64,000 nt of DNA. Source: Phoronis australis. Taxonomy: Eukaryota; Phoronida; Phoronidae. A program made the translations under genes and the position numbers. Below are positions 49,301-54,880 of this stretch, piece after piece. Every line of letters begins with the position of its first letter. Within the stretch, counting starts at the first letter, position 1. Under the pieces are notes generated by a model. That model ran no database searches and was not told where the DNA came from. It was given only the letters and a program-made list of their open reading frames with translations. The stretch is taken from the NCBI GenBank assembly GCA_002633005.1, contig NMRA01000057.1, positions 659,296 to 723,295 on the forward strand, written 5' to 3'.

Positions 49301-51332
49301 TGAGCCATCTCAATGAAGCATCTCAAATCGTAAGCTCGGTTATGACTTTTGTTGTGTAGCTATATTTGAAGCAGAGTCTTGAAGTTATATTCCCTTCATT
49401 TTGCTACATTTTATGCTCAGAAATGGAAGTTCAAAAATCAATCGGTGGGTTTGTTAAATTGATTGTTTTAGAGGTCATAGTCAGTGGCCATGTTTTCTAG
49501 ACGATAGTACTTTGTACTTTATATTTTCTAGCTGGTGTTGTTTTGTGTTTTTCTCTTTGTGTAATTTCCTCTTTAAGACTTTTCTCTGAAATTGCATTTG
49601 TTACAGAACTCAGTCTGTTCCTATATCGTGAATAGGCAAATGTGAAGTCTGCTGAATATTTCTTTGACTAGAACTTGACTCGCAGATTCATTTATTTTTC
49701 TATACCTTTCATTTTCCTTTTACTTTTTGGTTGCTTTTGATGTTATTTTAGTCACATTAAGGCTTTGATAAGTTGCTTTTTTCCTCCTGTGGTCTGCCTC
49801 ATCCAGCGGATGATCAGATATTGTTGAGGATAATGTTTCATAACACAGTGCGTAGTCATTTTAAGTCTCAGTATAACTAATCGTCTGTCACAAAACATGA
49901 CATCCTCTTTTACATGAACAGTTGTCTCATTGCCACGATGTCAAATTTCTAAAGAAACTAATAGATAACTATGAAGCTATGAATCACTTGAATTTTTATG
50001 GTATGGTGTCTTTAAACATGTTGCTTGTTGCTGACTGACCTGCCAACTGTGGTATTCATCAGGGTCCTCATGGCACATTCTTTGCAGTGTTCTTGATCAA
50101 AAGTTATTATAATTGTATAATCATATAAATTTTTGTCATTAAAAATCAGAATCTGTCAATGCTCACAGTGCATTTCCTGTTTCGTTACACTCATTGCACC
50201 TATCCAAGTGAATATTGTTGTTTTTAATTGTCTTCACTAGGGAGCGTTGGTGTTCAGCAATAGTAGTTATGTTGTATAAGAATGCTGTGTTATTTTATCT
50301 CCATTCAAGTGAATGCTGTTTTCCAAATAGCACCTTTGGGCAGATTTTTGGCTTGTTTGTGCTCTTAATATTCAAAGATGACCATGAAATCACCAAAGCG
50401 CAGTTTAAAGGTATTCTGTTATTCCATTTCTCTTTGGGCATTCCTGTGTGCATCCTTTGTCAAATGTATTAATTTACTCTTGACTTTTTCTCGTTTGTAG
50501 GAGATGAAACATCTTTGGCGGATCCAGACGAGGTTCTCAACCGATTCATGGCTAAACAGGACTTCAACAGGTATGAGTTAAAGGACCTTATTGCAAATGC
50601 ACGATGGAGAAATGTAATATTTAAAAGGATACCAAACTTGGTTTTGGCCTGTTAACAGATACTAAAAATGACTTTCCCATCCAGTTTACTTAAACAAAAT
50701 AATGTTCTGTAACCCTCGACAACCCTTGAGATTTTGGAGAAAAATTTGATTTGCAACTCCTTAGAAAGTCTGCTAAAGGGGCAAGCGTAACCTAGTATGC
50801 TTTTAGCGAATTGCAGGCAACTATGGGAAAAGACCACAATATCCAATTTGTGAAATAGGGAGTATGAATTTTTAGTTGATTCCTGCCTTTAGCTTGGAAG
50901 ATTGACGCTGGTGGTGTATCAGCAGGTGACAGAACGAGGATTGATTGAAATCATCAAAACGGGGTTTAGTATCCTTTTATATTCAGCGACTCTGTTAAGC
51001 TCTTACTTTTCGAGGCTCAAAACTCTGATTCTTTTGTTTTCAGTGGATTTCTGTGGCCTTTCTCAAACAAAAATAGAGAATAAAGGTCACCAAGTTCACT
51101 TTGGCATCCAAGAACATGTCCTCGTTGATACAGTGTTTGCCAAAACATCATTGTGATGCATAGTAAAAACATGACAACTGAATTGTTCCGTGTTTGCTCA
51201 TTGTATGATTGAAAACAGCTATCTTCTGAAACGTAACTGGCATCTGACTGATCTGGACTCATTTGTTTCAGACCCCCCTCTGGCCAAACTCTGCAGGATG
51301 ATACCTGGCTGAGACCAGACAGTCGTTACTAG
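1217..51332 (+). CDS. CSPP1: CSPP1 homologue, multi-exon, 5'-partial
   Basis: Centrosome and spindle pole-associated protein 1 homologue. In vertebrates CSPP1 is a microtubule-binding protein of centrosomes, spindle poles and the ciliary axoneme. About 41 exons (listed separately) join to roughly 1328 residues, close to vertebrate CSPP1, which I recall as about 1200-1250 residues. Matches in order to remembered vertebrate CSPP1: KENIPP near the N-terminus; repeated EYNxFL modules; TYEEILDKKRQEE; RRKEQYRKDLEAQMAE; DEAYYYYATRNPLEPEL; YNPYGRGGGGAPIKD; FFGEPQ then long Glu/Lys/Arg coiled coil; TSPPVPA with RMRQQLQSERLR; ETAYIG; RLRRLR; and a C-terminus with LADPDE, FMAKQ and DTWLRPDSRY. All intron phases close except between 9529 and 10229/10258. 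The initiator codon lies before the window. A C-type lectin gene is nested antisense in the intron 25294-30890. Confidence 0.93.
2449..2535 (+). CDS. CSPP1: CSPP1 exon 2
   Basis: Acceptor gtttgcag, donor gtaaat; 29 codons, phase 0/0. Reads KNFRSGRRDDSAQAYVPT; the frame fits both neighbours. Confidence 0.82.
2946..3053 (+). CDS. CSPP1: CSPP1 exon 3
   Basis: Acceptor ttatattcag, donor gttagt; 36 codons, phase 0/0. Encodes KSRNAEYNEFLRQKQEKEK, a second copy of the EYNxFL charged-helix module. Confidence 0.88.
3936..4016. mobile_element. Foldback (MITE-like) repeat, copy A
   Basis: Inverted arms tctgagaatcagttt and aaactggttttcaaaat around a short spacer; same family as 6817, 12407 and 13002. 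Confidence 0.65.
4156..4188 (+). CDS. CSPP1: CSPP1 exon 4 (33-nt microexon)
   Basis: Strong acceptor ttctttcccctgtag and donor gtaggt bracket 33 nt in phase 0/0, reading PVPQQPQPAVT. Inclusion keeps the frame; it may be alternatively spliced. Confidence 0.6.
5258..5305 (+). CDS. CSPP1: CSPP1 exon 5
   Basis: Acceptor ttttcag, donor gtagtt; 16 codons, phase 0/0, reading ESEFASLRVRDVDSAQ. Confidence 0.7.
6592..6675 (+). CDS. CSPP1: CSPP1 exon 6
   Basis: Acceptor tttttattag, donor gtaaac; 28 codons, phase 0/0. Encodes RERERNDEYNEFLKYKEAQ, the third EYNxFL module, matching the vertebrate module closely. Confidence 0.9.
6817..6927. mobile_element. Foldback (MITE-like) repeat, copy B
   Basis: Most complete copy: outer arms aatagtcagatat / atatctgactatt and inner arms ttttgagaaccagttt / aaactggttctcaaaa form a near-perfect hairpin. 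Confidence 0.8.
7540..7658 (+). CDS. CSPP1: CSPP1 exon 7
   Basis: Acceptor tgtaagcag, donor gtcagt; phase 0 in, 2 out. Encodes TPTYEEILDKKRQEERQYR, aligning with the vertebrate TPSEAYEELL-type segment. Confidence 0.92.
8013..8100 (+). CDS. CSPP1: CSPP1 exon 8
   Basis: Acceptor tctgttgcag, donor gtaagt; phase 2 in, 0 out. Reads RNDPEYHQPMKLGGANYLRS. Confidence 0.85.
9015..9058 (+). CDS. CSPP1: CSPP1 exon 9
   Basis: Acceptor attttgcag, donor gtaagt; 44 nt, phase 0 in, 2 out. Reads EDKRLRDLDREFERK, a charged helix. Confidence 0.85.
9445..9529 (+). CDS. CSPP1: CSPP1 exon 10
   Basis: Acceptor ataacag, donor gtaatt; phase 2 in, 0 out. Reads SDYKPRDRKVQFDREIDVRV, then a Glu-rich run. Confidence 0.85.
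10229..10420 (+). CDS. CSPP1: CSPP1 exon 11 (5' edge uncertain)
   Basis: The frame reading RPRGILDDDLWLSPRTLRQ is clearly coding and ends at donor gtaaaa in phase 0. The better acceptor (cccacctcag, exon from 10258) would need incoming phase 2, but exon 10 leaves phase 0. A weaker acceptor at 10228 restores phase. A missed mini-exon or an indel is also possible. Confidence 0.65.
10956..11090 (+). CDS. CSPP1: CSPP1 exon 12
   Basis: Acceptor ccgaaag (weak), donor gtattt; 45 codons, phase 0/0. Reads LDRVRAKYCTTPPPQQRFSP and continues proline- and glutamine-rich. Confidence 0.75.
12407..12510. mobile_element. Foldback (MITE-like) repeat, copy C
   Basis: Diverged copy with outer arms agtcactta / taagtgact and inner arms aaccagttt / agactggttctca. 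Confidence 0.6.
13002..13103. mobile_element. Foldback (MITE-like) repeat, copy D
   Basis: Inner arms ttttgagaaccagttt and aaactggttctcaaaat; outer arms aatagtcaattgcgggtcc and gcgggacaccgaactatt. Confidence 0.75.
13199..13319 (+). CDS. CSPP1: CSPP1 exon 13
   Basis: Acceptor tttctgtag, donor gtacgc; phase 0 in, 1 out. Reads DKTSPPDVSPSRPRRNIQPD, then DGEYYATLPV. Confidence 0.85.
13845..13859 (+). CDS. CSPP1: CSPP1 exon 14 (15-nt microexon, tentative)
   Basis: A 15-nt segment between gtattcaag and donor gtaggt keeps phase 1 on both sides and adds about five residues (TSRR). Exon 13 can also join exon 15 directly in frame, so it is optional. Confidence 0.3.
14821..14917 (+). CDS. CSPP1: CSPP1 exon 15
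   Basis: Acceptor gttatttcag, donor gtaagt; phase 1 in, 2 out. Encodes LRRKEQYRKDLEAQMAELAS, matching a strongly conserved CSPP1 segment. Confidence 0.95.
14918..18256 (+). other. CSPP1 intron 15
   Basis: A 3.3-kb intron with no exon recognised. Segments around 15540-15780 and 16380-16560 resemble one another and those near 19190-19330 and 37610-37660 (shared words such as aaactgtcagtt and gaaatctt), so it holds dispersed repeat debris. No transposon protein was seen. Confidence 0.6.
18257..18436 (+). CDS. CSPP1: CSPP1 exon 16
   Basis: Acceptor cttgtcag, donor gtaaga; phase 2/2, 180 nt. Reads EKIRDLSDGRGSTQTAQAPP, then a Pro/Ala/Tyr-rich linker. Confidence 0.9.
18953..19045 (+). CDS. CSPP1: CSPP1 exon 17
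   Basis: Acceptor gattcttcag, donor gtgagt; phase 2/2. Reads RGILNRGFDFPYGRQPPGAP. Confidence 0.9.
20124..20242 (+). CDS. CSPP1: CSPP1 exon 18
   Basis: Acceptor catgtttag, donor gtatgt; phase 2 in, 1 out. Encodes LDEAYYYYATRNPLEPELAG, one of the best CSPP1 signatures. Confidence 0.95.
20596..20630 (+). repeat. TG/CGTG microsatellite
   Basis: Alternating purine-pyrimidine run of TG units grading into CGTG units, in CSPP1 intron 18. Confidence 0.85.
21119..21218 (+). CDS. CSPP1: CSPP1 exon 19
   Basis: Acceptor gttcatag, donor gtgagt; phase 1 in, 2 out. Reads SNYGAPSAVRQDVDASRSRS. Confidence 0.88.
21310..21581. mobile_element. MITE-like element, family 2
   Basis: Ends are inverted: gggtcctgtttcatgaaaag at the left and catttccatgagacagaccc at the right. 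About 272 bp without coding capacity. A related ~255-bp element lies at 37143-37398. Target-site duplication not established. Confidence 0.5.
21932..22040 (+). CDS. CSPP1: CSPP1 exon 20
   Basis: Acceptor tttacttgcag, donor gtgtgt; phase 2 in, 0 out. Ends in SEKELYQAELQRQ, the start of a coiled-coil module continued by exon 21. Confidence 0.92.
22838..22985 (+). CDS. CSPP1: CSPP1 exon 21 (YNPYGRGGGGAP)
   Basis: Acceptor atgttgaag, donor gtatgg; phase 0 in, 1 out. A charged helix starting IEERKKAK is followed by NYNPYGRGGGGAPIKDRGG, nearly identical to vertebrate CSPP1 at this point; the strongest identifier of the gene. Confidence 0.97.
23501..23679 (+). CDS. CSPP1: CSPP1 exon 22
   Basis: Acceptor cattttttag-like (tcatttttag), donor gtagac; phase 1 in, 0 out. 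Begins ADLRTLRRENEDPETPRKR and ends FARKGNGFFGEPQ, matching the vertebrate FARGNVFGEP-type motif. Confidence 0.95.
24197..24250 (+). CDS. CSPP1: CSPP1 exon 23
   Basis: Acceptor ctttgcag, donor gtaatg; 18 codons, phase 0/0. Reads STEEKSASEKYKEELQKQ. The following intron sits at the same point of the module as the exon 20/21 intron. Confidence 0.9.
25144..25293 (+). CDS. CSPP1: CSPP1 exon 24 (coiled coil)
   Basis: Acceptor tgttcag, donor gtaggg; 50 codons, phase 0/0. Almost entirely Glu/Lys/Arg, beginning IEEKKRKKAEEDAKVK: a long single alpha-helix or coiled coil, as in vertebrate CSPP1. Confidence 0.93.
25318..25391 (+). repeat. ~27-bp minisatellite
   Basis: Nearly three imperfect copies of a ~27-bp unit containing ggcttgagagtagggga, just inside CSPP1 intron 24. 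Confidence 0.75.
26529..26925. mobile_element. hAT-like non-autonomous DNA transposon (MITE)
   Basis: 397 bp with inverted ends: CAGGCCTTTATGCAG at the left and CTGGATAAAGGCCTG at the right. It is flanked by a perfect 8-bp direct repeat GTAATGGG at 26521-26528 and 26926-26933. CAGG...CCTG ends plus an 8-bp target duplication are the hallmark of the hAT superfamily. No transposase frame inside; it needs a transposase supplied elsewhere. Confidence 0.82.
27443..27448 (-). promoter_or_regulatory. Polyadenylation signal of nested lectin gene
   Basis: AATAAA on the minus strand, 99 bases past the lectin stop codon; a suitable distance for its 3' end. Confidence 0.6.
27548..29356 (-). CDS. Secreted C-type lectin, two exons, nested in CSPP1 intron 24
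   Basis: Exon 1 is 28711-29356 and exon 2 is 27548-27660 on the minus strand, with donor gtgaga and acceptor cattttag; phase 1 closes and the product is 252 residues. Residues 1-20 are a signal peptide (hydrophobic core IAFLLFIQCLSVQA). Residues about 35-118 are a heptad-rich stalk likely to oligomerise. A long-form CTLD starts at Cys121 (CPYGF), with Cys132, Cys149, WLGG near 187 and, from exon 2, Cys227, WND at 237-239, Cys242 and Cys250 just before the stop. QPD at 217-219 is the motif classically linked to calcium-dependent galactose or GalNAc binding. The role (pathogen recognition, adhesion) is inference. It is antisense to its host gene. Confidence 0.92.
29430..29437 (-). promoter_or_regulatory. 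TATA-like box of nested lectin gene
   Basis: TATAAAT on the minus strand, about 75-80 bases before the lectin ATG; it would give a short 5' leader. Sequence motif only. Confidence 0.4.
30891..31037 (+). CDS. CSPP1: CSPP1 exon 25 (coiled coil)
   Basis: Acceptor gttgtctcag, donor gtgaga; 49 codons, phase 0/0. Charged helix including EEIKRQAEEKRQEAERQRKE, continuing the exon 24 coiled coil across the 5.6-kb intron that hosts the lectin gene. Confidence 0.93.
31038..31548 (+). other. Purine-rich CSPP1 intron 25
   Basis: About 31040-31460 is strongly purine-biased on the + strand, with many GGG and GAGG runs (e.g. ggggagagagaaggggga). The long minus-strand open frames here are a by-product of that bias. 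Confidence 0.7.
31549..31611 (+). CDS. CSPP1: CSPP1 exon 26
   Basis: Acceptor catttcag, donor gtaagt; 21 codons, phase 0/0. Reads EAQRQKSPPIPTMRSKTVAP. Confidence 0.88.
31845..31910 (+). CDS. CSPP1: CSPP1 exon 27
   Basis: Acceptor attgatag, donor gtgagt; 22 codons, phase 0/0. Reads ARTDSPPVPAARSKTEPDSV, a near repeat of exon 26 (SPPxP ... RSKT). Confidence 0.85.
32245..32262 (+). CDS. CSPP1: CSPP1 exon 28 (18-nt microexon, tentative)
   Basis: 18 nt between acceptor aatcattcag and donor gtaaac, phase 0/0, reading RPASKQ. Confidence 0.45.
32462..32704 (-). mobile_element. tRNA-derived SINE-like element
   Basis: On the minus strand an A-box-like TGGCTCAGTG (32571-32580) and a B-box-like GGTTTGAGTCC (32539-32549) are spaced as in a tRNA gene. 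Near-identical ~30-bp direct repeats beginning ttgcaaacattttaag lie at both edges (32462 and 32672). This fits a tRNA-head SINE, or a decayed tRNA relic, in CSPP1 intron 28. Not a functional tRNA: no cloverleaf closes. Confidence 0.55.
32785..32832 (+). CDS. CSPP1: CSPP1 exon 29 (tentative)
   Basis: Acceptor tttgttcttag, weak donor gttcgt; 16 codons, phase 0/0. Reads KKHSLNSNVFASDTEM and, joined to exon 30, resembles the vertebrate segment just before the SPPVPA motif. Confidence 0.5.
33816..33974 (+). CDS. CSPP1: CSPP1 exon 30
   Basis: Acceptor ctttatctccag, donor gtaatt; 53 codons, phase 0/0. Encodes RGRTSPPVPAVNSQS, then a helix with LARMRQQLQSERLRVESALR, as in vertebrate CSPP1. Confidence 0.94.
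34234..34329 (+). repeat. 48-bp tandem duplication
   Basis: Two near-identical 48-bp copies starting tgcacttcactgacttggtc in CSPP1 intron 30. Confidence 0.8.
35189..35226 (+). CDS. CSPP1: CSPP1 exon 31
   Basis: Acceptor tatcttatag, donor gtaagt; phase 0 in, 2 out. Reads DDVEVYDPRLSKA. Confidence 0.85.
35788..35879 (+). CDS. CSPP1: CSPP1 exon 32
   Basis: Acceptor cattacag, donor gtatgc; phase 2 in, 1 out. Contains NSHNAAEFNKLKHR, aligning with the vertebrate DFNELK segment. Confidence 0.9.
36890..37018 (+). CDS. CSPP1: CSPP1 exon 33
   Basis: Acceptor gttgcaacag, donor gtaggt; phase 1/1. Contains QEFRSMYPESPSTNSQLERQ and continues QQRALLKQQQ, matching the vertebrate IQQQALLREQQ helix. Confidence 0.92.
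37031..39036 (+). repeat. Duplicated ~2-kb intronic block, copy 1
   Basis: Starts gcttgtagttcccagcatgc and ends actgtactctgtaaa. It matches 39038-41175 along its whole length with scattered substitutions and small indels. Copy 2 begins immediately after the only ambiguous base in the window (N at 39037). Probably two alleles assembled in tandem (see findings). Confidence 0.9.
37143..37398. mobile_element. MITE-like element, family 2 (second copy at 39149-39404)
   Basis: Left end catgtttcttgaacaatgac and right end gttcatcaaacagactcc form imperfect inverted repeats; related to 21310-21581. Present in both copies of the duplicated block because it predates the duplication. Confidence 0.45.
39038..41175 (+). 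repeat. Duplicated ~2-kb intronic block, copy 2
   Basis: Second copy of the block at 37031-39036, longer mainly through an expanded ACAGT microsatellite (40408-40549) and an about 16-bp insertion near 39531-39546. Unique sequence resumes after gtaaa at 41175. Confidence 0.9.
40408..40549 (+). repeat. (ACAGT)n pentanucleotide microsatellite
   Basis: About 140 bp of ACAGT/TACAG units with occasional ACCGT and ACATT variants. The matching place in copy 1 (38383-38400) has only about three units. Long frames across it on both strands are translated microsatellite. Confidence 0.95.
41716..41781 (+). CDS. CSPP1: CSPP1 exon 34
   Basis: Acceptor gtgtcacctag, donor gttggt; phase 1/1. Reads DDPIDGRTSPSSRLQAETAY and ends in IG, matching the vertebrate LLESDSAFIG motif. 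Confidence 0.9.
   Translation: MMTPLMDEPVPPPGCRLKQLI
42325..42417 (+). CDS. CSPP1: CSPP1 exon 35
   Basis: Acceptor gaccttatag, donor gttagt; phase 1/1. Reads DPSAAMFDANQNLARTKSLL and ends STFVG, a second sequence resembling the SAFIG motif of exon 34. Confidence 0.8.
42504..42551 (+). CDS. CSPP1: CSPP1 exon 36 (tentative)
   Basis: With acceptor cacagcccag and donor gtacat the 48-nt exon is phase 1/1 and reads IFGSESFTSEATNLA. A competing acceptor 5 nt upstream would break phase. Confidence 0.55.
42903..44615. repeat. ~1.7-kb element with ~446-bp internal tandem repeats
   Basis: Units starting near 43061, 43511, 43956 and 44400 (the last partial) share blocks such as ccgactaccggtgtgc, agtggcaattttagtttttt and gcgccacctagtggcc. 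The left edge has a perfect hairpin CCACATA-TTTA-TATGTGG (42911-42928). The outer edges (atgtgcccacatat; reverse of gcattcgtgggcgcatt) look weakly inverted. No conserved protein across units. A non-autonomous repeat with internal satellite-like expansion; class unknown. Confidence 0.75.
45024..45187 (+). CDS. CSPP1: CSPP1 exon 37
   Basis: Acceptor acatttcag, donor gtaagt; phase 1 in, 0 out. Reads IKRFPNDFDDLPKHRKNEPA, then a basic RQRRREKRR stretch corresponding to the vertebrate RERRRNKWKG region. Confidence 0.9.
45864..45935 (+). CDS. CSPP1: CSPP1 exon 38, short form
   Basis: Acceptor ctgccaccag, donor gtaaga; 24 codons, phase 0/0. Reads ERITPTPSPRPRTSGTPQRA. Splicing here joins exon 39 and the conserved CSPP1 C-terminus. 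Confidence 0.85.
45864..46649 (+). CDS. CSPP1: CSPP1 exon 38, long form: alternative acidic C-terminus
   Basis: If the donor at 45936 is not used, the frame stays open for 261 codons to TAA at 46647-46649. The extension begins with complex, protein-like sequence (NDSIDPLLLKSDDFDGSETE), passes through Glu-rich text and ends in long Asp runs. Low-complexity GAT/GAC repeats can keep frames open by chance, but the first ~110 codons are not simple repeat, which argues for real coding. AATAAA signals follow at 47902 and 48377. The product would lose exons 39-41 and gain a highly acidic tail. It could instead be a retained-intron artefact. Confidence 0.55.
   Translation, partial: ERITPTPSPRPRTSGTPQRASVSPVRPNANDSKADHNDSIDPLLLKSDDFDGSETEPSVRASEENDNEELSDGSVTEVEDEGNGEPDEIDYESDDTIQGEAKKVGESEQKVESKGQEELEGEDVESEEEVEETESVQDDAKNNVGDEDDDDDNNEDDDDDDDDDDNSEIKKGEDNKVGGDKAVDDDKDDDDDDIDGEDDDGDNNDQKQSGSGKKNSPSGRDKAKKDDDEGDDDDDEDDDGDVASEKEKPKTKGDQVDNKAE
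46297..46620 (+). repeat. GAT/GAC-rich low-complexity tract
   Basis: Imperfect GAT trinucleotide expansions encode Asp runs in the sense frame. The antisense open frames here (His-rich, Ser-rich, Ile-rich) are shadows of it. Confidence 0.9.
47902..47907 (+). promoter_or_regulatory. Candidate polyadenylation signal for long exon 38
   Basis: AATAAA about 1.25 kb past the alternative stop; a second AATAAA is at 48377-48382, followed by GT-rich sequence. Confidence 0.35.
48231..48255 (+). repeat. (TTTTG)n microsatellite
   Basis: About five TTTTG units. Confidence 0.85.
48789..48888 (+). CDS. CSPP1: CSPP1 exon 39
   Basis: Acceptor atttttatag, donor gtatgt; phase 0 in, 1 out. Contains LSLDADKITQKNQDRLRRLR, aligning with the vertebrate VRNEERMRRLNEF helix. 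Confidence 0.93.
48889..50500 (+). other. CSPP1 intron 39
   Basis: 1.6-kb intron; no exon, RNA gene or mobile element recognised. Confidence 0.6.
50501..50570 (+). CDS. CSPP1: CSPP1 exon 40
   Basis: Acceptor ctcgtttgtag, donor gtatga; phase 1 in, 2 out. Reads DETSLADPDEVLNRFMAKQD, matching the conserved C-terminal DDESSLVDPDDI-type motif. Confidence 0.95.
51272..51332 (+). CDS. CSPP1: CSPP1 exon 41, terminal
   Basis: Acceptor catttgtttcag; phase 2 in; ends RPPSGQTLQDDTWLRPDSRY then TAG at 51330-51332. WLRP is the hallmark of the CSPP1 C-terminus. Confidence 0.95.
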
Positions 51333-53705
51333 ATAACACTGCATGACTCCCAGGTGGCCGTGGACTCCATTGTTCAACATCGACAATCTGACATAGTGAC
51401 ACAGTGCTAGGGTGCCATTGCAACTGTTGGACACTTGGAGACTGGCAAACAAACTTAAACCATTGGTCATTGAGACATGACTCCTGGCGCCCTCTGACTT
51501 CACTGGTGCTCAGTCCACTAACGATACTATTAAACTGATGAGTGTACCCTTACTCCATTTTATGTATAGTAGGACTGCAAGTTGATGATAGGGGTCGCCT
51601 CTGTTGCTCATGACCAGTTGCCATTGCTTCATGGCAACTGCCCATTTACGACTTGTGAGCAATGTCCTTTCTAAATCAAGTTAACATAACCAGTGATGAG
51701 CAGTTTTCCTCTGGTTGCAGCCTCTTAATAATTATACAACTGGAGTTATTGTCTCTGTCAGAAACACAATTATAACAAGAATTCTTCGGTTTAAGACAAT
51801 TTGACAGACAAATAGAATTCTGTTTCATAAAATATTTGTCTTATAAACAAAACGAAAAGTTAAGAAAAGTTCAATTCATTGCTAACAAGCGCTTAGAACT
51901 GAACCACTATCATCAATCAAATCAACACAGAATTTGAAATTTTTAAGATTGCAGTGAGCCGTTGAAAACTAGAAAGTGTCAGTTTCGACAATAATGTTTG
52001 CCTTTGTCTGAAGTTAAAGAATTTTACTACAAGTGCCATTTAACCGATCTCCCCTTACATTTGTGAAAAATGGCATGATACAATGGAATTTATGTTCGTA
52101 CAGGAAGTAACTTTCTTGTGCCCTGTCAGCTTGCAGTTGTCAAATTTTATTATCTATGTCTCAACATAGAATTCATAGTACATGTGCAGTCGATTACTAA
52201 AACCAACTCAATTTGCCAGTTTAATGTTGGTAGCTATACACATGGAGTTGTAAACAAATTAAGACAAGGATTTGTTAAATGTGTGTTTGTGCTGTTTGTG
52301 GCTTTTTGGCTGTGATTAGGAATTTTAGTTATTTTCATGGCTGGAGTTGCCAGTTCAGACAGGCTGCTGGCATTCCTATGGTGATAGGATGTGTTTTTGG
52401 GGAGGAACACAAAATTATATTTTTTGTTAATTTTTCTGCTAACGGTAATTGCCTTCAGCTCACTGCTATGTCTATGTTACTAAATCAATATTCTACTGTG
52501 TCACACTTTAGCAATACAGATGACATGTCTCTGCGTACAGACAAGCTGTTTAACTGAAAGCTCATGTATCAAGAAGTGGTGTTTAATTTTAATACTGAAT
52601 ACAAACTACAGTGTAGTTTTTGTGATCTTCCTTGGGTTTGTACAGCCCGTGTAATGCTCCCACTGGTTATCGCTGCAGTAGATGCCACAGAATAAATCGG
52701 AAAAATGACCCAGAATTCTATATCATTGTCATAGAGCACTTACTAGTGGAATTTCCTGCCATGTTAATTGAGTGCACTGTGGAAATCACCCTCATAACAG
52801 CTGCAATAGTGGGTCATTTTATAATGGGAAACCTATTCTCCCATGTACTTGATTTTTGTAACATGCTTTGTAAAAATAAGACGCCAATACAGCTGCATCT
52901 GTTTTTCCTAGCTTAGTTTCAACATGAGTATTTGCCCTCTTGGTACTGACTTTTTCTCCTCAGATATCAATATCTACGTCACAAAGGTCATACTCGTGGG
53001 CTGTGCTGTTTACTGATTGTTGAACTTGATTCTTGGTTCTGCTATTGGAGGTAGAGGCCAAACTAAATATTTTAGAATTCAGCCATTTTGAAGACTTTAA
53101 ACATTCCTATGCTGTTAAATTTGATAATTTTGTTTGTGATTTTATAAGAACACTTTGCATGTTTTGGTATCAAAATTCCGTCCAGTTTATTTAATCTGTT
53201 CATTACTTAATGTACAGAAAAAAAATTCTTTTGGTGAATATACCTGTACAGTTTGAACAAAAGAAAATCAGTTTCCACATACTATAATTTTAATAACAGA
53301 ATTTTTAAAACTTGTGAGGTCTGGAAGACTAGAGCAGCGTTCGGTAGACCCAAGACACTGGCGAAGTAGAAATCTTTGCTTGTGAAAGGTATGTAGTGAA
53401 TTCTGCACCATAACTCAACATCCCAATCCCACCGTCTAATTACTTCAGTAACCGCTTTTTGCTAGGGTAGACTAGTAAGCTCTTCAGAATACTTGGGAAA
53501 CACTGACTGTTCACTCACGTGATTTTGCGTTATCTAGTACTTTTTACCAGTTTCTTGTGTCTGCGAACGCATCCTGGAACTTCTTTATCAATGTGATCGT
53601 AATAAGTCACGACATGCATTCTATTTTTATAACATTTCCGATTGTAAATATTTGAAGCTGTAAATAATACGTTTTTCTTGTAAATAAAAGTTCGTGTCAA
53701 TATTT
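51333..53705 (+). other. CSPP1: Probable CSPP1 3' UTR
   Basis: No coding exon recognised. A good AATAAA at 53683-53688 is followed by T/GT-rich sequence and could end the transcript; a weaker AATAAA lies near 52692. Short frames here (e.g. about 52632-52916) have no recognisable domain. Confidence 0.5.
53683..53688 (+). promoter_or_regulatory. Candidate CSPP1 polyadenylation signal
   Basis: AATAAA followed within 20 bases by GT-rich sequence. Confidence 0.45.
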
Positions 53706-54880
53706 CGGTAGAACATATTGTTTTTCTTTATCTCTTGTCACTTCTGTTGTGCCCGCTAGCTCAGTGCTAAGTATGGAAACATCACACTTAATAAGGCGAA
53801 GTGAAGTTGAAGTTGCGTTAAACTCGTGCTTTCTACCAAAAAATAATAAGTTTTGATTTAGTTGGCCATTAGGGCCTACTGTGAGGAAATTGATCTCAAC
53901 TTGTCCCTTAGTCAAAATTGACCTGATTTCTGGATTTGGCAGCTGTGGTCAATTATTTCATCATTCCATAAGTCGGCGTCGTTTTATAGGGGAACACAGT
54001 GACAGAGCTCATATTGACGTTACCGACAAATCGCGGTGTGGCAATGTCGACGTGATGACCATGGCGGACATAGGCCTACCAAAGAACTTATGTTTCTCGT
54101 TACTTGTTCATAATCGTGTTCTGGAGAGCACATCTACCATGTTCAGTGTTGATAATATACTGATATATTGCTTATTTATGGCGATCTAATGAAATCTGGA
54201 TTCCTGTTCATGCAAACACAACTATGTCCTCAAAACTGCATCTGACGACAAGCTTGCCTGATATTCCAGATGTTTCGGACACATAAATTCACACGAAAAG
54301 CGTATGCAAGTCTGGTAATGGCTTCTGGTCACAATAAATGAGCGCTATAACATATGAAACGGAAGTACTAAGTCAACACCTTGGAGATTTGGCGTGTGTG
54401 CTATTTTACATTCTCAACCCTTTGCAAACATGGTATATATAGAATGAAGGTAGCAGAACAGCCGATTTTTATTAAACTTTCCTTCTTAGAAAAAATTTTA
54501 TTACACAATATGTAAGACGTGACTCAAAGTAAGATTTACAGTTACGTATAATAGGTGAACTTTGTTGAATTAAATGAGTTAAATATAGTGTCACAGTGCA
54601 CACAACAATTAAGACAAGTGACGTGTAAAGTTTACAGCAGCTGAAGAGAACACAATCCATGCGTTTAAAAGAAATTGCTCAATTGACAAGAATCAAATAC
54701 ATTGTAACACGTTTAAATTACAAATGGGTGAGTTACATTATGTACTTAAATACTGAAGGCCATTCACTACGCGATGCATATATTTAACGCGGCAAATTGC
54801 CATGAATATCACTCAGGTGGCATCAGCAATTACTGAAAACATGCAATCAAAAGGTTTAGAAACATTTATTTTAAGAGGTA

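Noticed and set aside
52632-52916. 94-residue frame with CxxC-like start
   Set aside because: In the probable CSPP1 3' UTR, no recognisable family, no promoter or splice context.
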